Of a stretch of 64,000 nt of DNA, positions 37,601-52,600 are shown piece by piece. The notes beneath the pieces are model-generated. The model was not told the DNA's origin, searched no databases, and saw nothing but the letters and a program-made list of their open reading frames with translations. Both the position numbers and the translations under genes were made by a program. The DNA comes from Loripinus fragilis (lineage: Eukaryota > Mollusca > Bivalvia > Lucinida > Lucinidae), in assembly GCA_964019695.1 (NCBI GenBank), contig OZ026530.1, positions 27,788,108 through 27,852,107 of the forward strand, read 5' to 3'. Numbering within the stretch: position 1 is the first letter of the stretch; the number at the start of each line of letters is the position of its first letter.

Positions 37601-40600
37601 AAAATCAAACAAAAGACTGATTAAATATAATAAGGATAAAAATTCTGATACCCATAAAGAAAGAGAATTGTTTTTCCTAAATTGATTAATGTTACTAGTA
37701 TATTGAATATTGAATTTTTAAGACCCAGTCAATAAAATGTTAAGGGTGTGGAGAAAATGTATATAGAAGTTTGTTCATCAGAAGCAGGCCTTCCATTTAT
37801 TCCAAATGCCATTCCTACCAAACCATCAAAACTAATAATATATCCATTAGCAAAAGGTAAGCCCAACATCACCTTACACAGTTCTCGATAGTTTTGTACT
37901 TAAACAGAAGCGTATACATATTCACTCCTGTATATATTAATTATTGTTAACAGCCTGGATTTATTTTCTCCCATTCTAGATTGATAGATCAGATCATTTT
38001 GTTGTAAAAAATTAGAAAACATATTATTCATACGTTTGAAGTAGGGATTGAAATGGCACGAGGGATTCGCCAATCAAGAAAGGGCTTTACAATCTGTTTT
38101 GCACCTTTTTGAACATAATATGCTCACCTGCGCCAAGAAGAACCCATCTTTAAGAGGAGGTTTAGACCTATTGAAAACACTGATGTTATCTAGACCCAGA
38201 AATCCTCCTGTGAAGAGGTTTGTTCCACAAGCAGTTAGGTTTTTATTCCACCTACAATAAAACATATAAATGAAAGGTGAATTCAATGTTGTTTTTTCAC
38301 GCGATACATACAAAAATGAATAGATAAAAAGATTGAAAAAAAACCCAACAACACACACACAAGACAACCATGCAGATAGGTGGAAAACTTTGTCGCACTA
38401 ATAGTTTACTAGGCAAAAGAATATTTGAGCATGTGCATGAGAAAACCAGCAAAATTAGAAGTGTGTTCAGTGAAGACTCAGCTTGGCCTAGACATCCCTT
38501 GAGTCTGATCCAAAGTAAGTAAGGGAGCAAAGATCAGGAATGGATACAATCAAGTACCACACCTGACCCAGGATACACAAGTAAGTAAGGGTGCAAAGAT
38601 CAGGAATCAATACAATCAAGTACCACACCTGACCCAGGATACCCATGGGAAAGTGATAAACTCAGTAATACACCACAAACGAGAGCCAAGAGGTCAGTCC
38701 TTTCCCAGCAGGTGACCACAAGGCACAAATAAACAGACACACAGAAAGGCGTAACAAACACAAGACAGAAAAAAAAACACATAAAAGATCCACAAAAGAA
38801 GTACTGCCTTGAAACGTTCAGTAAAGTCTTCAATGTCCACATGTAGAAACTATGAGTATTTTGGAACACAATAAGAACAAAGTTTAAGACTCTGATCTGA
38901 TTGAGTTGATAATCAGACTGATCTGAGTCTTCACAGGGAGTACAGGTCATTTAGTTGGTTTTATCATAAACTTGCTTAACCCTTAAAAGTACCAATCACG
39001 ACTGCAGTAGACGACAAATTTTGCAACATCTTTACTAATTTTCGAAAAAAATAAGGTATGATATTTCATGAGAATCGTACGATTCTCATGAAAAATCATG
39101 CCTTATTTTTATTTTTGAAAAAAGCGGCAAAATTGTCGTTTGCTATTAATTATAGGTGGCGCTGTAATTGTTGAATATTTGATAAATATGGCCATTTGAA
39201 TGCAATATGATGTTTACAAAATCTAAACAACATCGTAAGAAAACACTGCACTAACCTCTGTGCATAAAACGTTTATTTACAAAAGAGGCCTGTTGCTTAA
39301 ATGAAATTTCCTACCACACTAGCAGCTGGTCATCAAAATACAGTACAAACAAATTTATTTGATCTTACAAGCCATACCGTTCATAGTTGATACACAGCTT
39401 GTTGAAACACCTACTCAAGAAGCCAACATCTAGTGATTTCTGAAAGACTTTGAGAACAGCATAGGCATGTACAGGTGGGTTGTTGTCACTGAAGTCAAAC
39501 TCAAATGCTGGTATCTGGAAACAAATAATAATAATAATGATAATAATAATAATAATAATAATAATAAATTATTATTATTATTATTATTATCATTATTATA
39601 CATATAATAGCAACAAGAAAGTTATATCTGCATCTCAAACTTAATACTAGCCCATATTTGCATATTTTGCTAAATATAAGACACACAACCATGTTTTAAG
39701 TCAATGTTCCCTTAAACTGAGAGGACACAAAGAAAGAGTTATAATGATTGTTTTTAAACTATATACTGTATGATTAGTTTTTAAAACTACTATAGTGGCA
39801 CAGCCATGATTTCAAATCATTGAAGGGTATCAATATTGAGCAATCAGCTGCCTTTGATTTGTTATTATAACGTAAGTTGTGGATATTAATTGTGAATCAT
39901 TTCTTGCTGTATTTCAAAATGTTTAGGCAAGTATTACAGAGTGAATTTTGGGTGAATAAAAAAGATAACGAGTGTATGTGTATGAATACAAGAAAATTTT
40001 CCTTTTCTAAATTAATTATTAAGTAAGTACACTGACTATTTTCAAATTTTTTGACAATTTAAGCATTATAATACTACCTTATATTTAAAATAAGCATTGC
40101 ACTATATTACATGCCACCATAATGTATACCCAAAAGAGCTTTAATGTAAGTGGGATATTAATAATTGTATTTTACGTTGAATACTTTTTTCCAGACCTAA
40201 AGATTGAAGATGAATTAATGGAAATATAAACCTATGAGTGAACAGAGCCAGGGAATACCATAATAACAAATCAACCAATTGCACACAATGGAATATGTAC
40301 AATACACAGGTAAACCAAAAAGACGCAAACGTGGACACAAGTAAGAATAAATAAGCAAAATATTCAGATGGTTTAACAAAGTGAGATGATTGCCTATCTA
40401 GAAAGGATTATGATGCGCTACAACATAAACATGAAAGCCTCACAGACAATAGGAGCAATAAATATATTGACCTGACAATAAGAGATCCGCCTCTCAGAAA
40501 AGACAGTAGCCACATCCATTTTAGGATTAAATATATTATTATCACCAAATTTGGTAATGGTCAAACAGATAGATTGTTTAGCTTGCTTACAGGCTTCCTA

Positions 40601-43600
40601 ACTTAATTTTACATCACAGCAGAAAATTGGAAAGGGGTTAAATAACTTGAACCCTTTGAAGATGGGAAACCCCAAAATGGGTAATTTGGCAAGCAGTGAA
40701 GCTGCATAAAGGGGTATTTCATTTGAATCTACACTGTTTGCTCTGCCAAAATCGATCTTCAGTATACAATGGATCATCTTAACTTCAATGTATGTAGCTT
40801 TATGGAAACTTTTATTGGTTGGAGAAAATGTTAATAAAATAAAAAGAATGATTCATATCCTACAGACAGCCCAGGCTACATAGACGCTTTGTTGATTCAT
40901 GGTGAGCACATCCAAAGACAAGCATCACACACTTTAATTTAGAGCCACTCACCTGGCCACCAGGATGCAAATAGCCATCACCCAACAACAACTCCAACTG
41001 TGACATAGCAAACTCTGCGTCAATATTTGCAAATGGAATCATTTGTAAAGCCAGGTCCCAGGCGGCATACTGAAGTGACAAACATATATCTCAGCTCGCC
41101 ATTACATTCTAAATTGGGCGGCGATGTGAGAAAACCTGTCTTAGGTGGTTTGCGAACAACAAAGGCGCAGACCAGCCTGCGCATCTGCACAGTCTGATCA
41201 GCGCCTTTGTTATTCGCTTATTGGAAAGTATCATATACAAACTTGATACTAGCGAAATTTAAATTTTCTGGGTAGTCTCTGTAGGTGAGCAGGCTGGTTT
41301 GGGTATGACCATTTAGGAAACCCTGATGACAGGTTTTCTCGACACGAGGCCCAATTATACCATGAATCATCTATGTTAGGATATTCAAAACACTAGAGGG
41401 CAGTTATGGCCACGAAATAACTATCATATATACAATACACACTTAGAGTATTACACATAAGAGTTTTGAAAAATGATAAGTCATTGATTTTGAATGATTA
41501 ACTAATAGAAAACATAATTAATTAAGGGATATCTAGAAAAAACATTTTTGTAATTCTCATGAACGGGCTCAAGAAAACTGAGTCTGCTGTACTGAGTTTG
41601 CAGTTTCGAATTTTGTAAGTTTTGTTTGCTCTTTGCTCAATATGCAGATATGAAAAGTAACACAAAATCTCATTCTGAGGATATTAAGTGTTTATATATG
41701 GAGTAGGAATGAAATGGAAAACAAACAATTTTTAAAGAAAATTTACCCAAGGAAATTCCCATTTATCAGGCATAGAAATAATGTTTTTGTTATATAAATG
41801 TTGCCAATCTTTGTTCCTTTCCTCAATGGTATGTGGCCAGGTGGCTTTCTTCCTCTGAGCCATCCATTCCTTTTGTATCAAGTAATAAAACTGTTTATTC
41901 CACAGTAGTCCAGCATAAGCTTGCCTTGATATATCTCTGTACTCATAATCAGTCTTACTAAGAGTCTATAAATAAACGAATATATAATTATTTCAAGTTG
42001 GAAGAAAAATAAGGTTATTGATCAGTCTTTGCGTATTTCAAAAGAAGTATTTCATTTTTAACAATGTCTTAAGTATGAAAACTAGCTATACCATGTGATA
42101 ATAATACTTTAATCCTCTAATAAGTCATGTTTAAATCTACATGCATAACTATACAGTGAAGTAGATGCCTATGTTTTATCTGTTATGTCTGAAGGTATTT
42201 CTCTGACTAGACTACAAAGATACACATGCTTGCAGGTGAGATATTATCTTGGCATTGACGCAAAAAAACCTTTCTAGGGGGGTTTGGGAACAACAACGGC
42301 GCAGACCAGCCTGTGCATCCGGGTAGTCTGATCAGCGCCTTTGTTATTCCCTCATTGGAAAGCATTATATCTGGACTTGCTACAAGCGAAATTTTGATTT
42401 ATTAGCTAGTCTTTGTAGCTGAGCAGGCTGGTTTAAATCTCACTTCATCAGAAACCCAGAAGACATGGCTTCTCATGACAAGGCACATCTGTGACTGTGG
42501 TCACAAAAATGGTACTAATCATTGGCAACAACAGAGAAAATATGGACAATGCAGTCAACAGTCAACACTGTTATGAAGGGTCTGCACTCTTACTTATGAC
42601 AATGGTTAAAGAATATCAAGAATTAAAATATAGTTTTTGGAGTAGTATAATATCTTATGGATACCAGGTGAAGGTTTACATTTTATGCAAGAAACTTATT
42701 ATTTCATACACTAATGCATTTAATAATGAAAATTATTTAATTTACCTTGTTATAAAATGTGTTTGCCTCTTGTATCCTTTCAGAAAATATAGCGTCAAAC
42801 ATTGCTGGGCTGCAAAACATCACAATGGAAATTAATCAGAGGGAATATGTTAACATTTATTGCCATTAAATGACTGTCATTGAGTGGTTATTAAGAGTTA
42901 CTAAGGAGTCACTGTAGTATATGATAACTGTGAATCAATTGATATGTACCAGACCATGAAATAAATCCAAATGGTTGTTTAACTTCATGGGGCTACCATC
43001 TGCCTAGCCAGTCATCAATCAAATATTGTGATAAGTTCCAAAAAGACACTGTTATATCAGAATTTGCAAGGTTTGCTTCTGGGATTATGGTGCATTTTGA
43101 TATGTTTCAAACTGGAGGGAATTTGTGCAAGTAAGTTTAATATTCGTAGCATGGATATAAAACAATGTTACTGCAACTCATAAACACATATAAGCTACTT
43201 TCCAAAAACCAAACCAAATGAATATGCAGAAGAAATACCACAATCCTAGATCACAGCCAACCTCAACACAAAACGGAAGAGACGAAAGAACATCAGTAAA
43301 CTAGCAATTCATATATACAAGCAAGAACAGCTGACTTTATCTCATAATGGAGATTATTGTCACACAAAATCATGGAGTAAAATGTTCTTAGTAGGTTATA
43401 CTTTGGAAGCAAAGAGAGCACCAAAGAACTGAAAGAGTGGAGTATGCAAATGTTCTGGGCCATACTTGCCAGTTTCATCAGTAATCCTCTTATGGTTTAA
43501 AAATTCCACTTTGGATAATGCATTACCAAGGACAAGAAAATAAATTCTAAACTATAGTGAAGGGCAGGGGACGTTCTACCGCTGCACCAAAGTCCCTGTC

Positions 43601-46600
43601 AGCAGCTGTATGGAAGTCAAATGTGTTCTTTGAACCGTTATCCTTTGGAAACAAAGAATGCATCAAAGAACAGAACGTGTAGAGTGTGCAAATTTGCTGG
43701 TCCAGATTAGCTGGGCCTCGACGAGAGAAAACCTGCCTTCGGGGTGTTGCGAACAACACAGGCGCAGACCAGCCTGCGCATCCCCGCAGTCTGATCAGCG
43801 CCTTTGTTATTTGCGTTTTGGAAAGTACCATATCTAAGCTTGCTACAAGCAAAATTTCAGTTTTCTAGCTACTCTCTGTAGCTGAGGAGACTGGTTTTAG
43901 TCTGGCTTTGTCGGAAACCCCGAAGACAGGTTTTGTCACGACGAGGCCCAGCTAGTTTCAGCCTACTTACCTGAAATCTGTTGCAGGCCCATTTTCTGTT
44001 TGATAACACAGTCTTATGTTTATCACTACTTCCTGGCCAGAATCAAGAGAATATTTGTAGTGGGCAGAGCATTTTGTTCCAGCAGTAGCATTAACTGCAT
44101 TATCTTTGCCTGAAAAAAGAGAGGATAAATAAAGTTCATTGCTGAAGCAAATCAGAATGTAAGTTAATTTGATTTGATTGTTTCCCTGCTAAATAGAGAA
44201 TACTAGCCGAGGGTCTTTACTAGGCAAGGCTTTGAGAACGCTTGTTGACATCCTGAGGCTTGCCAAGATATACATTTGTAAAGAATACTAGGTGAGTGTC
44301 TGTTGATATCAAGTTTACCAGACAAGGCTTTGAGAATGCTTGTTGACATTGCCGTGAGATAGACAACGTTTATCAGGCAACGTGCAACAATGGAGTTAAT
44401 ATGCGAGGTAACAGCTGTATGTATGCATGTAAAAAATGATTGGTTTTGCTTTAGCCGTGAGGACAAAAATCTATGTTTTGGGAGCTCAAAATAACAGACT
44501 TTATGGAATGTTTACTAAGTACCTGCAATGCATGACTGTTGACTGATTCATTTGTTGTTGATATATAAATAGAAAGCAAGCAGAAAATTATCTAAAAATA
44601 TAGAACAAAATAAAAAGTTCGAGCATAAAATTAATACTACTTTCTAATCCATTATTTTGAACAAATGTTTAGCATACAGTAAGAACAATCTTACCGCTGG
44701 GTTTATTTATAGCATTCACATTAGAAGATAAAAAAATAAGTTTAAAAACATCTCTCGTATCTGGAAGTATGCTATAAATACACAGACAAGAAGAGCTATG
44801 TCCAGAAAACCAAGCTCTCATATATATTTTAGTAATATGAGAAAATTACCATTAATGATGTACTGATGAAAGGCATCTTTGACAAACTGTGACTTGTTTT
44901 TCTTTTTTCTACCCAATATTCTTTCCACTTTTGATTCATTTTCGGTGAAGAGGAGTTCTGGAAAATCACCACTTTCATCTTTGTCCACCTCAAACACATA
45001 CATGCTTTTGGTCTCAACTAGAAATAATACAAAATGATACACTATTTATAATCACGGACACCTTTCTAGATTATTATGAACGTGCTTTGCACTTAGAAAA
45101 ATCAAATACAGTTTACTATGAAACAATAACTCTAATTGTAATAACTCATCTAAGCATATAGATCTAGTAAATTTAAGGGCATGTAAGACTTGAAATTTAT
45201 TTTTCTCTTTATTTTAGGTTTAATCTTTTATGCACAAATGGATTCTTATTTCTCGGTTGATATAATAAAGTTGGGATCGTCCATCATATATACTGAGGGA
45301 TCAAAGGTTATTTTTCCAAATAAAATTGTATTTCTTTCTCTGAAGGTAGTTTTCGTCTTACCAAAAAGTATAGACTGATGAAATGCCACAGTGTGCGGCA
45401 TTTCATCTGCATCATCACTGTTTGCTAAAGTACACATTTATGAGCCACTATTTTGAAAAAAGGTTAACGTTCAGGCTGTGAGTCATCGCTGTGTGAACCT
45501 TAGGTATTGACAAAAACAATGTCAGAAAAAAATAAATATACTAACTGTTAGACGTGTAACACATAGGTGTTGATTTATTTTTCAAAGCACTGTATGTTAT
45601 GTAAATACTGCTGATTGATTTAAGGTTGATTAACAGCATATGGATATAACTAATGTCCCCAATAGATACAGATTGCAGCCAATTACTATAAGATGTAAAA
45701 TACTCATCTTGATCACACACCCTATGTTCATCACCTTTTCAGTCACTACACAAGTCCTTATGCTAAATGTCATTGTCATTACTTCTCCTTATACTTTATA
45801 CATAATTTGAGTGCACAATGGTGGGGATTTTCTTACCCATTGGTTTAAACATATGTTGTAGTGTTCAGTTGTAGTTCTCATTTTAGTAGCCATAACATGT
45901 TAAGCCTCCTTATTACGGACTCTCATTATCTAGGGGCCTATTCAGTATTATAGACTAAATAATGTTACATCATCATCTCTCATGGGCAGACGTAGTCTGG
46001 CAGAGTCTGTTGTTTTTTTCCGTTTTCATAGTTCCAGATCTGCCAAAAATTTCTGAATCTTTTCAGTACACTTAAACAGTTCTTTTGAGTACATGCACCT
46101 TCTGTCTTGGTTCAACAAAATAATAACGTCAGTAATAAGCCTTCTTAACTGAATACAAATTTAAAATATAGTTACAATAGGAAAAATGCTATTTATCATA
46201 TGACGTCACGCCAGGGAGTGAAATAATGCCATGCACTAAAATGGATAAACCACAAGTGGTTTACACATTTTCGAGGAACGTTATGAAATCAATCTTTTAA
46301 CATCACACACATGGTAAAACCTTAACGTTTTCACACCAAAAAATGAGATTTCAAATTTTTTTTTATGTCATATGATAAATAGAATCTTACATTCATATCC
46401 TGTATTACTGAATTTATTAAACTCATTGAGGAAGCCTCACATTTTATTGCTTTTCCTCAACTCATTTAATGAATTCAATTAACATTAGCACTTCAGTAAG
46501 ATCTTCTATAGATGATTTTGCATATTTAGCCCCACTGATCACGATTTAGTATATCTTGCCAATTGTAATGTTGTTTGGACATTTGAGCCGTGGCATGGGA

Positions 46601-49600
46601 TTTCCAACAATGTGGTATGTGCAACCAGAAAAGCCTCAGATCAGCCTGCGCATATGCGCATTCTAATCAGAGCCTTTGCTAGTCGCTTGAATATTCTGTG
46701 AGTGTTAAGCTACTGACTGAACATCATTTGGAGTTTTTACTCTTAAAGGGAGGCTGAAAAGGCTCGTCTGAGTCTACACTTGTCAAAATGTCACATTGTT
46801 GGAAATCACATGTCACGGCTCAATTATCAAAACATTCTGGAGTCAAAATATGTACCTTTTCTTTTCTTTGACATAGAGCTTGTTGTAGGAGAACTTCCTC
46901 GTTTCCTTTTCCCCATTGATTGGGACTGCTCAGAAGGTCCAGCTTCTTCAATATCTGCAATAGAGAAATATAGATAAACATCATCGGCTATTCATTAATT
47001 AGTATTACATGTCATAAATGAGCCTTTCCAGAAAACAAATATATTCAGACTTAATGACAAAGATTCAATCCTATTTTCTTAGCTACAGAGACTGGACCCA
47101 ACTTGACAATGTAGTTGCAGCATGTAAAGCTATAACTGTAGATTTTCGGAAATTTTCGCGACAGTTTTATTTTCGCGAAACTTCGCATGTGCGAAGTTCT
47201 GTGAAAATAAAATCCTCACATAATCACTCAGTCGATTACTGGTATCGGTAAATCATGCCCTAGTCGTGAATTTTTAACGTGCCAGTATGTGTCTTTTAAC
47301 GCTATTCGTGAAAATAAAGTTCTCACGAAAATTTCCAGATTTACAGTATACTATCTAGAATAGCAAAGGTATGTATCAGCCTCCATAGATGTTAGCATAC
47401 AACTGAATATATCTACGTCTTGACATAGCTCTAAAATAGTAGTATTTTTGAGAAAATAATTATTCTTGTTCCCAATTATGTCCTGTTCCATCATAATGAA
47501 AGCATGCATGATGCCACCGCTTTATCCATTGACAAACACATTGTGCTTACATCATTTGTAAAACCAATATCAATTATACTACTTACTTAATGAACTACCA
47601 ACTATTGTATAGTAATTAAATATAATAGGAGGGTCATCATGTATCAAGACTTATTGGTTTTACCACTTATTATTTAGAGCCTAAAGCAACAAGACAAATT
47701 TGATGAAATTATATCCTGACGAAGGGTTATTTGAGAGAAACATGTAAATCACAAAACATAAATCCCATTTATCTAAACCTGAAGTTCACCTTCGGTACCA
47801 TTCAGATCATAACAAACACCTGTCAAGTATGCTTTAGTACTTCGTTTAATAAAAAAATATACTTAAATCTACACAATTTCAATAACTGACCTTTCAACCC
47901 ATCCCCAGAGGTCAAGGGTGCGTGTAAATTCAAAGTGTTACCTTGAATGTAGGTCTACACTTCTTCCCGTTTAATTTGATATGCAACATGACCACTGTAA
48001 ATTTTTTTTAAAAAAATGACCTTTTGACCCCACCCCAGGGGTCGTTTGTTTGTGTAATGACAGCATATTTGCTTTCATGGTGCTCTGTGCTCAATTCTCT
48101 TTAATTTGATATGCAATATGACTACTTTCACAAAAATATATGGTTTGACCTTTTGACCTCACCCTCTGGGTCAAAGGTGTGTCTGTGGGCAAAATATTTG
48201 CTACCATGTTGCTGCAAACGTTGTCAGCTTTAATTTGATATGCAACATGACCTTATTCTGAAAAGTTTAATTTTAGCCTTGGTCCCCATAACTTAAGTCC
48301 ACCCCAGGGGCTCAGACCTATGCCTTCAAACTAAAATTCCATTTGATATGTTTCATATCTATTGCTGCTCTGCCTGCATCCAAAATGTCAACAAAAAATA
48401 TTGACAATTGCCTTAGTTATTGCGAAATTTAAATAATTGACCTTTGACCCCTTAGTTGGGGTCAAAGGAGTGGGGTAAAACTTTGACACTGCCATGCTTA
48501 TCTTCAGGCACTGGGCAATCATGGTCTATAGTGAGAAGTTCTTAAATATAATAGCTTTGATGAAATGTGAAGATTATCGCACAAAAAAGCTAATATAGGT
48601 TTTGCATTATAATTGCCTATACAAAAACAAGTGCAATAACTCAAATGTTAAGGGGTCGATTTTGACGAAACTTATAGGATATTGAGAGTCTATAGTACTT
48701 ATCATTTGTACCAAGAATTAATCAAATCTGACTAATAGATACTGTGATATGGTTCCGGACAGACAAAAAGTGCGGACAGACGGGCTGAATGGACAGACAG
48801 ACGGACGCACGAACGACGCCAGAACTACATGGACTTTGTCAGGGGATAACAATTAGATGGCATAAAACATGGAGCACACAGCAAAATATCAAACAGTCTT
48901 ATGCTTAGTAACGAAATAATGCATTGAAAATGAACATGGCCTGCACTCTTAAAACTGATGACATTGCAAGTGGAACTTGAAGATCTAAACAGAAAAGACA
49001 CTGTTGTACAAGCTTCTATATTAACAAGACAATGGTTGAAAGTATTTGACTTATTTCGCAAAGATGTTAAAAATGGTTGGTATCATTGCTATGAAAAAGC
49101 AATGGAATGCAAAATAGGGGCATCAGAAACATGTGTGTATAATATGGTTTAGCATTTAAATGATTTACTCTAGAATTATCACTTTAATAATCTCAAATAC
49201 ATGCTTTACATACTGAACAAAAGTGAAAACGCTTTACCTGAATTGTTTGCAATCTATATACAAAATTATGTAAACCAAGAATGCAAATGAAAGTGTATCT
49301 TAATGTTCAAATACTGGATAATGCATAATAGTATTTTTTTTATGGATGTTGTCAAGAGGAAACAAATGAAAAACATTAAATCTGACAGGGGTCCAATTTT
49401 TCAGGTGGCAAATTTGAACAGATATCTCACACAGTTTAGGCCTTCAGAAATCCACTACCTAAGAGATCTGACTGCACGAAATGGTATTCTAGACATGTGA
49501 CAGCCAGAAATGTGAAGGATTTATCTCAAGTGTGGTTTGATCGTTTAGAAAAAGCAATTTTAAAAAGCGGGTTATCCATCAAATTGCCAAGTTTGAAATT

Positions 49601-52600
49601 TTAACACTGATATCTCCAGAGAAAAAACATAGTGTTAATGCATCTTAGTATGAGGACATTACTAGTCGAGAAATGGTAGAAATAATGCTCTGAGAGGTCT
49701 ACCTGATTTGGCAAAAGAAAATTATCGAAAATCGTGATAAATCGAAGATTACCAAACATTTAATATTTCCCTATTTGTTTTTGTCAAAGGGAGACAATTT
49801 TCAATTTTTTACAAATTTGATAAATTCGAAATCGATTTCTGAGCTTGTTTCAAGTGTTTAATCAGTTTTCTTGTGTTTTTATGCGACACAATTATGACCA
49901 ATTTTGATAAGCATAACAATTTTAATTTGCGCATGCGCAATAGCAAAATTCAGTGAATAAAGCTTTAAACACTTAAAGGAGCATAACTCAGACATCAAAC
50001 GAGACAAGATGAATTGTTTGCTGGATGTCTAAGAAACATTATTAAGCTTTAGTAAATACTTTTTGTCCAATACTTTCTCATAAAATATAGATAATTGTAG
50101 TGTAGCGTTTTCACTTTTGTTCATTATATTAAAACAATATTTTCATTATGATGCATGGTAAATGCAACCTCCATTGCTTAGCAACAGATTATTGTATAAA
50201 AAGTTTAAAGGTCTAGGTTTCTTAGCAATGACAACTAACATATTCAGTTTTAGTCATTATCTAACAATGTAAAATTGAAAACAATCAAAAGAGCAAAAAC
50301 GTACATGAGAAATTGTGTTAAAATGTATAAAAATGTTTAAATACCAGGCCATATTTCTAGTGCATATTTCTTGTGCTCAGCATGAAGTACTTGCTCCACA
50401 TTTTATATATGTCCAATCTAGTTTCACATGATATCTCACACAGAGACAAGGGGTTGATACAATAAATGTGGATTACAGTTACAAGTTATAATGTATTGTC
50501 CATTTTGCCCACATTTATAACCTTACAGTCCTATTTCCCTATAGTATATGGTTGTGTAGAACATTTTAAAAAAAGTTATGTTCAGCAAATTATATTGAGG
50601 CTAAGATCAATACGAAGTGCATACCTAAATTACTCCAATGCTAAATTAATGAATAATGCTTACCAGTGTCTACAGTTTTTGTGTCAGCAGTGTGTTGGCC
50701 ATCTACGGATGAACCTGAAAACGATCAAAATAGTACTTTTATTTCAAATAGTCATCAATATTTAAAGCATCTAGTGTTTCTGTTATGACATATTATCCCC
50801 AACTTTACTCAGTAGTGTATGGAAATGCATAAGTACTTTGATAACTATTGAATGAAATTAAATGTACACTTACTATTTTCAGTAAACAATCATAAGATGA
50901 AAAACATAAACTACCAGACAATACACATAAAGAAACCTCCGACATTAAGCATATAGTTGATGAACCAGTCAATGCACATACACAATCAACGAGATCCCTG
51001 TATTCTCTAATACAAAAAGGTATGGCACCAGATTTAATGATCATTAGAGTTTTTATGTTCTTAGAAAAGTTTATCCTTTACACCAAAGTAACTGAAAGTG
51101 TTCTGGACCAGATTAACTAGTTTTTATATTTCCATTTTCGCTTAGAGCATAAATAACTTAACCAGAATAGTTACTAAACCTAATGTTTTAGACAAGGCCA
51201 ATTCAATTAAATGCCCTTGTATTACCTAAACTGATTCGAGAAAAAATGTCTTCTATTCCTATGTTTCAGACAACTGATTGATATTCACCAATATTTGGTT
51301 TTATCTCAAGAAGTTTATTTCCAATGATGTTATTCCACTAAGTTTGCCATTTATCCAAGATATATTTATGGATAGATGGGTTAACATTGGAAAAGAAAAT
51401 CTTAAAAGAAGTTTAATCTAATGAAAGAGATGGTTTTGCTTGCAGATCTACCATTTCATTCCCTGGGATGCCTATATGACTAGGAATCTAACAGAGAATA
51501 ATTTCTTTATTTGCAAAAAGTTCGTGATTTTTTTTCTAAAAAGTCTTTGAATCTGTGGATTCTTTGAACTTGTATGGTTCAGAGCTTTCAATACAGAAAG
51601 GGAGTCAGAAAATATAATACATTTATTATTATTTACACTACCGGGGAGTTCTGGTCATCAGTCATCATTGCTCACCCATCTACAACCATGCACTCCATGA
51701 ACCACATTTACATTTCCTCCTTTTTATGACGTCATGGGACCTGCCCTGGTGTATGGTAGATGTTTTGGTTCGAATCCATTTTGGTCATACAATGGTCACA
51801 CATTCATACTTACAACTAGGTGAGGAACAGTCATGTGTTGGTTGTGATGCACCATTTACTGTACGTCACTTCCTTTTTGGAGTGTGGCGATTTCTCACAG
51901 TTAAGAAATAAGTGTTTCCATGTTGATAACATGAAACAATTATTTCAAGACATACATATTGATCGATTTATGAAATTTTTAAAAGAAATAAATCTTTTTA
52001 ATAAAATTTAATCCTGTTATTTTAATATCATGTATTGTTTTAATATTTGTATCAGATTATATAAATAAATTTTCCTGTTTTTGAACAGTATCTTTGATCC
52101 GTAATGCTGATCATTTAATATCATATTACACATTTACTTTTTCCACCCAAATCACGCTTAATCTAATACGGTGTGACGCTAATGACCCCCAAGGATTGGT
52201 GCGTTGTTAAGCATCAATTAATCAATCAACAATTAAATGTCTAAAGACATTCCACAATGAATACATATATATACGTATGAAGTCAGTGTAAAGAGACTGA
52301 TCTAGCTTATATATTTGCAAACAGGCATAACCATGTAGATGAATAGACAGACAGTCAGATCAACAATTCATACTTATTGTGAACTTGATTAAATTGAATA
52401 AGTGAGACATGATTTATAGTGTGTAAAGTATAAACATTACTGAAAGAGGGATGGTGGCATGTCACACGACCATTAATGTCTTTACGTAGAACTGGCTTCC
52501 ACTCAACTGCCGCCTGAAAAAGACAAACATTATTTACAGTCCAAGTTGAGACAATTTTTAAACAGTTAAAACTTCAATATATATTTATATTCTAGATCAG

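Noticed and set aside
38600..38950. 116-residue Cys-rich minus-strand protein
   Set aside because: Falls in a dispersed repeat with a related copy at 12240-12480, where the frame is not kept.
39501..39692. Tyr/Ile-rich frame on the minus strand
   Set aside because: Product of the AAT/ATT microsatellite.
48958..49500. Transposase-like plus-strand frames
   Set aside because: Two frames of about 65 codons are polar and plausible, but no catalytic or HTH motif is visible and they straddle the border of a TIR element.
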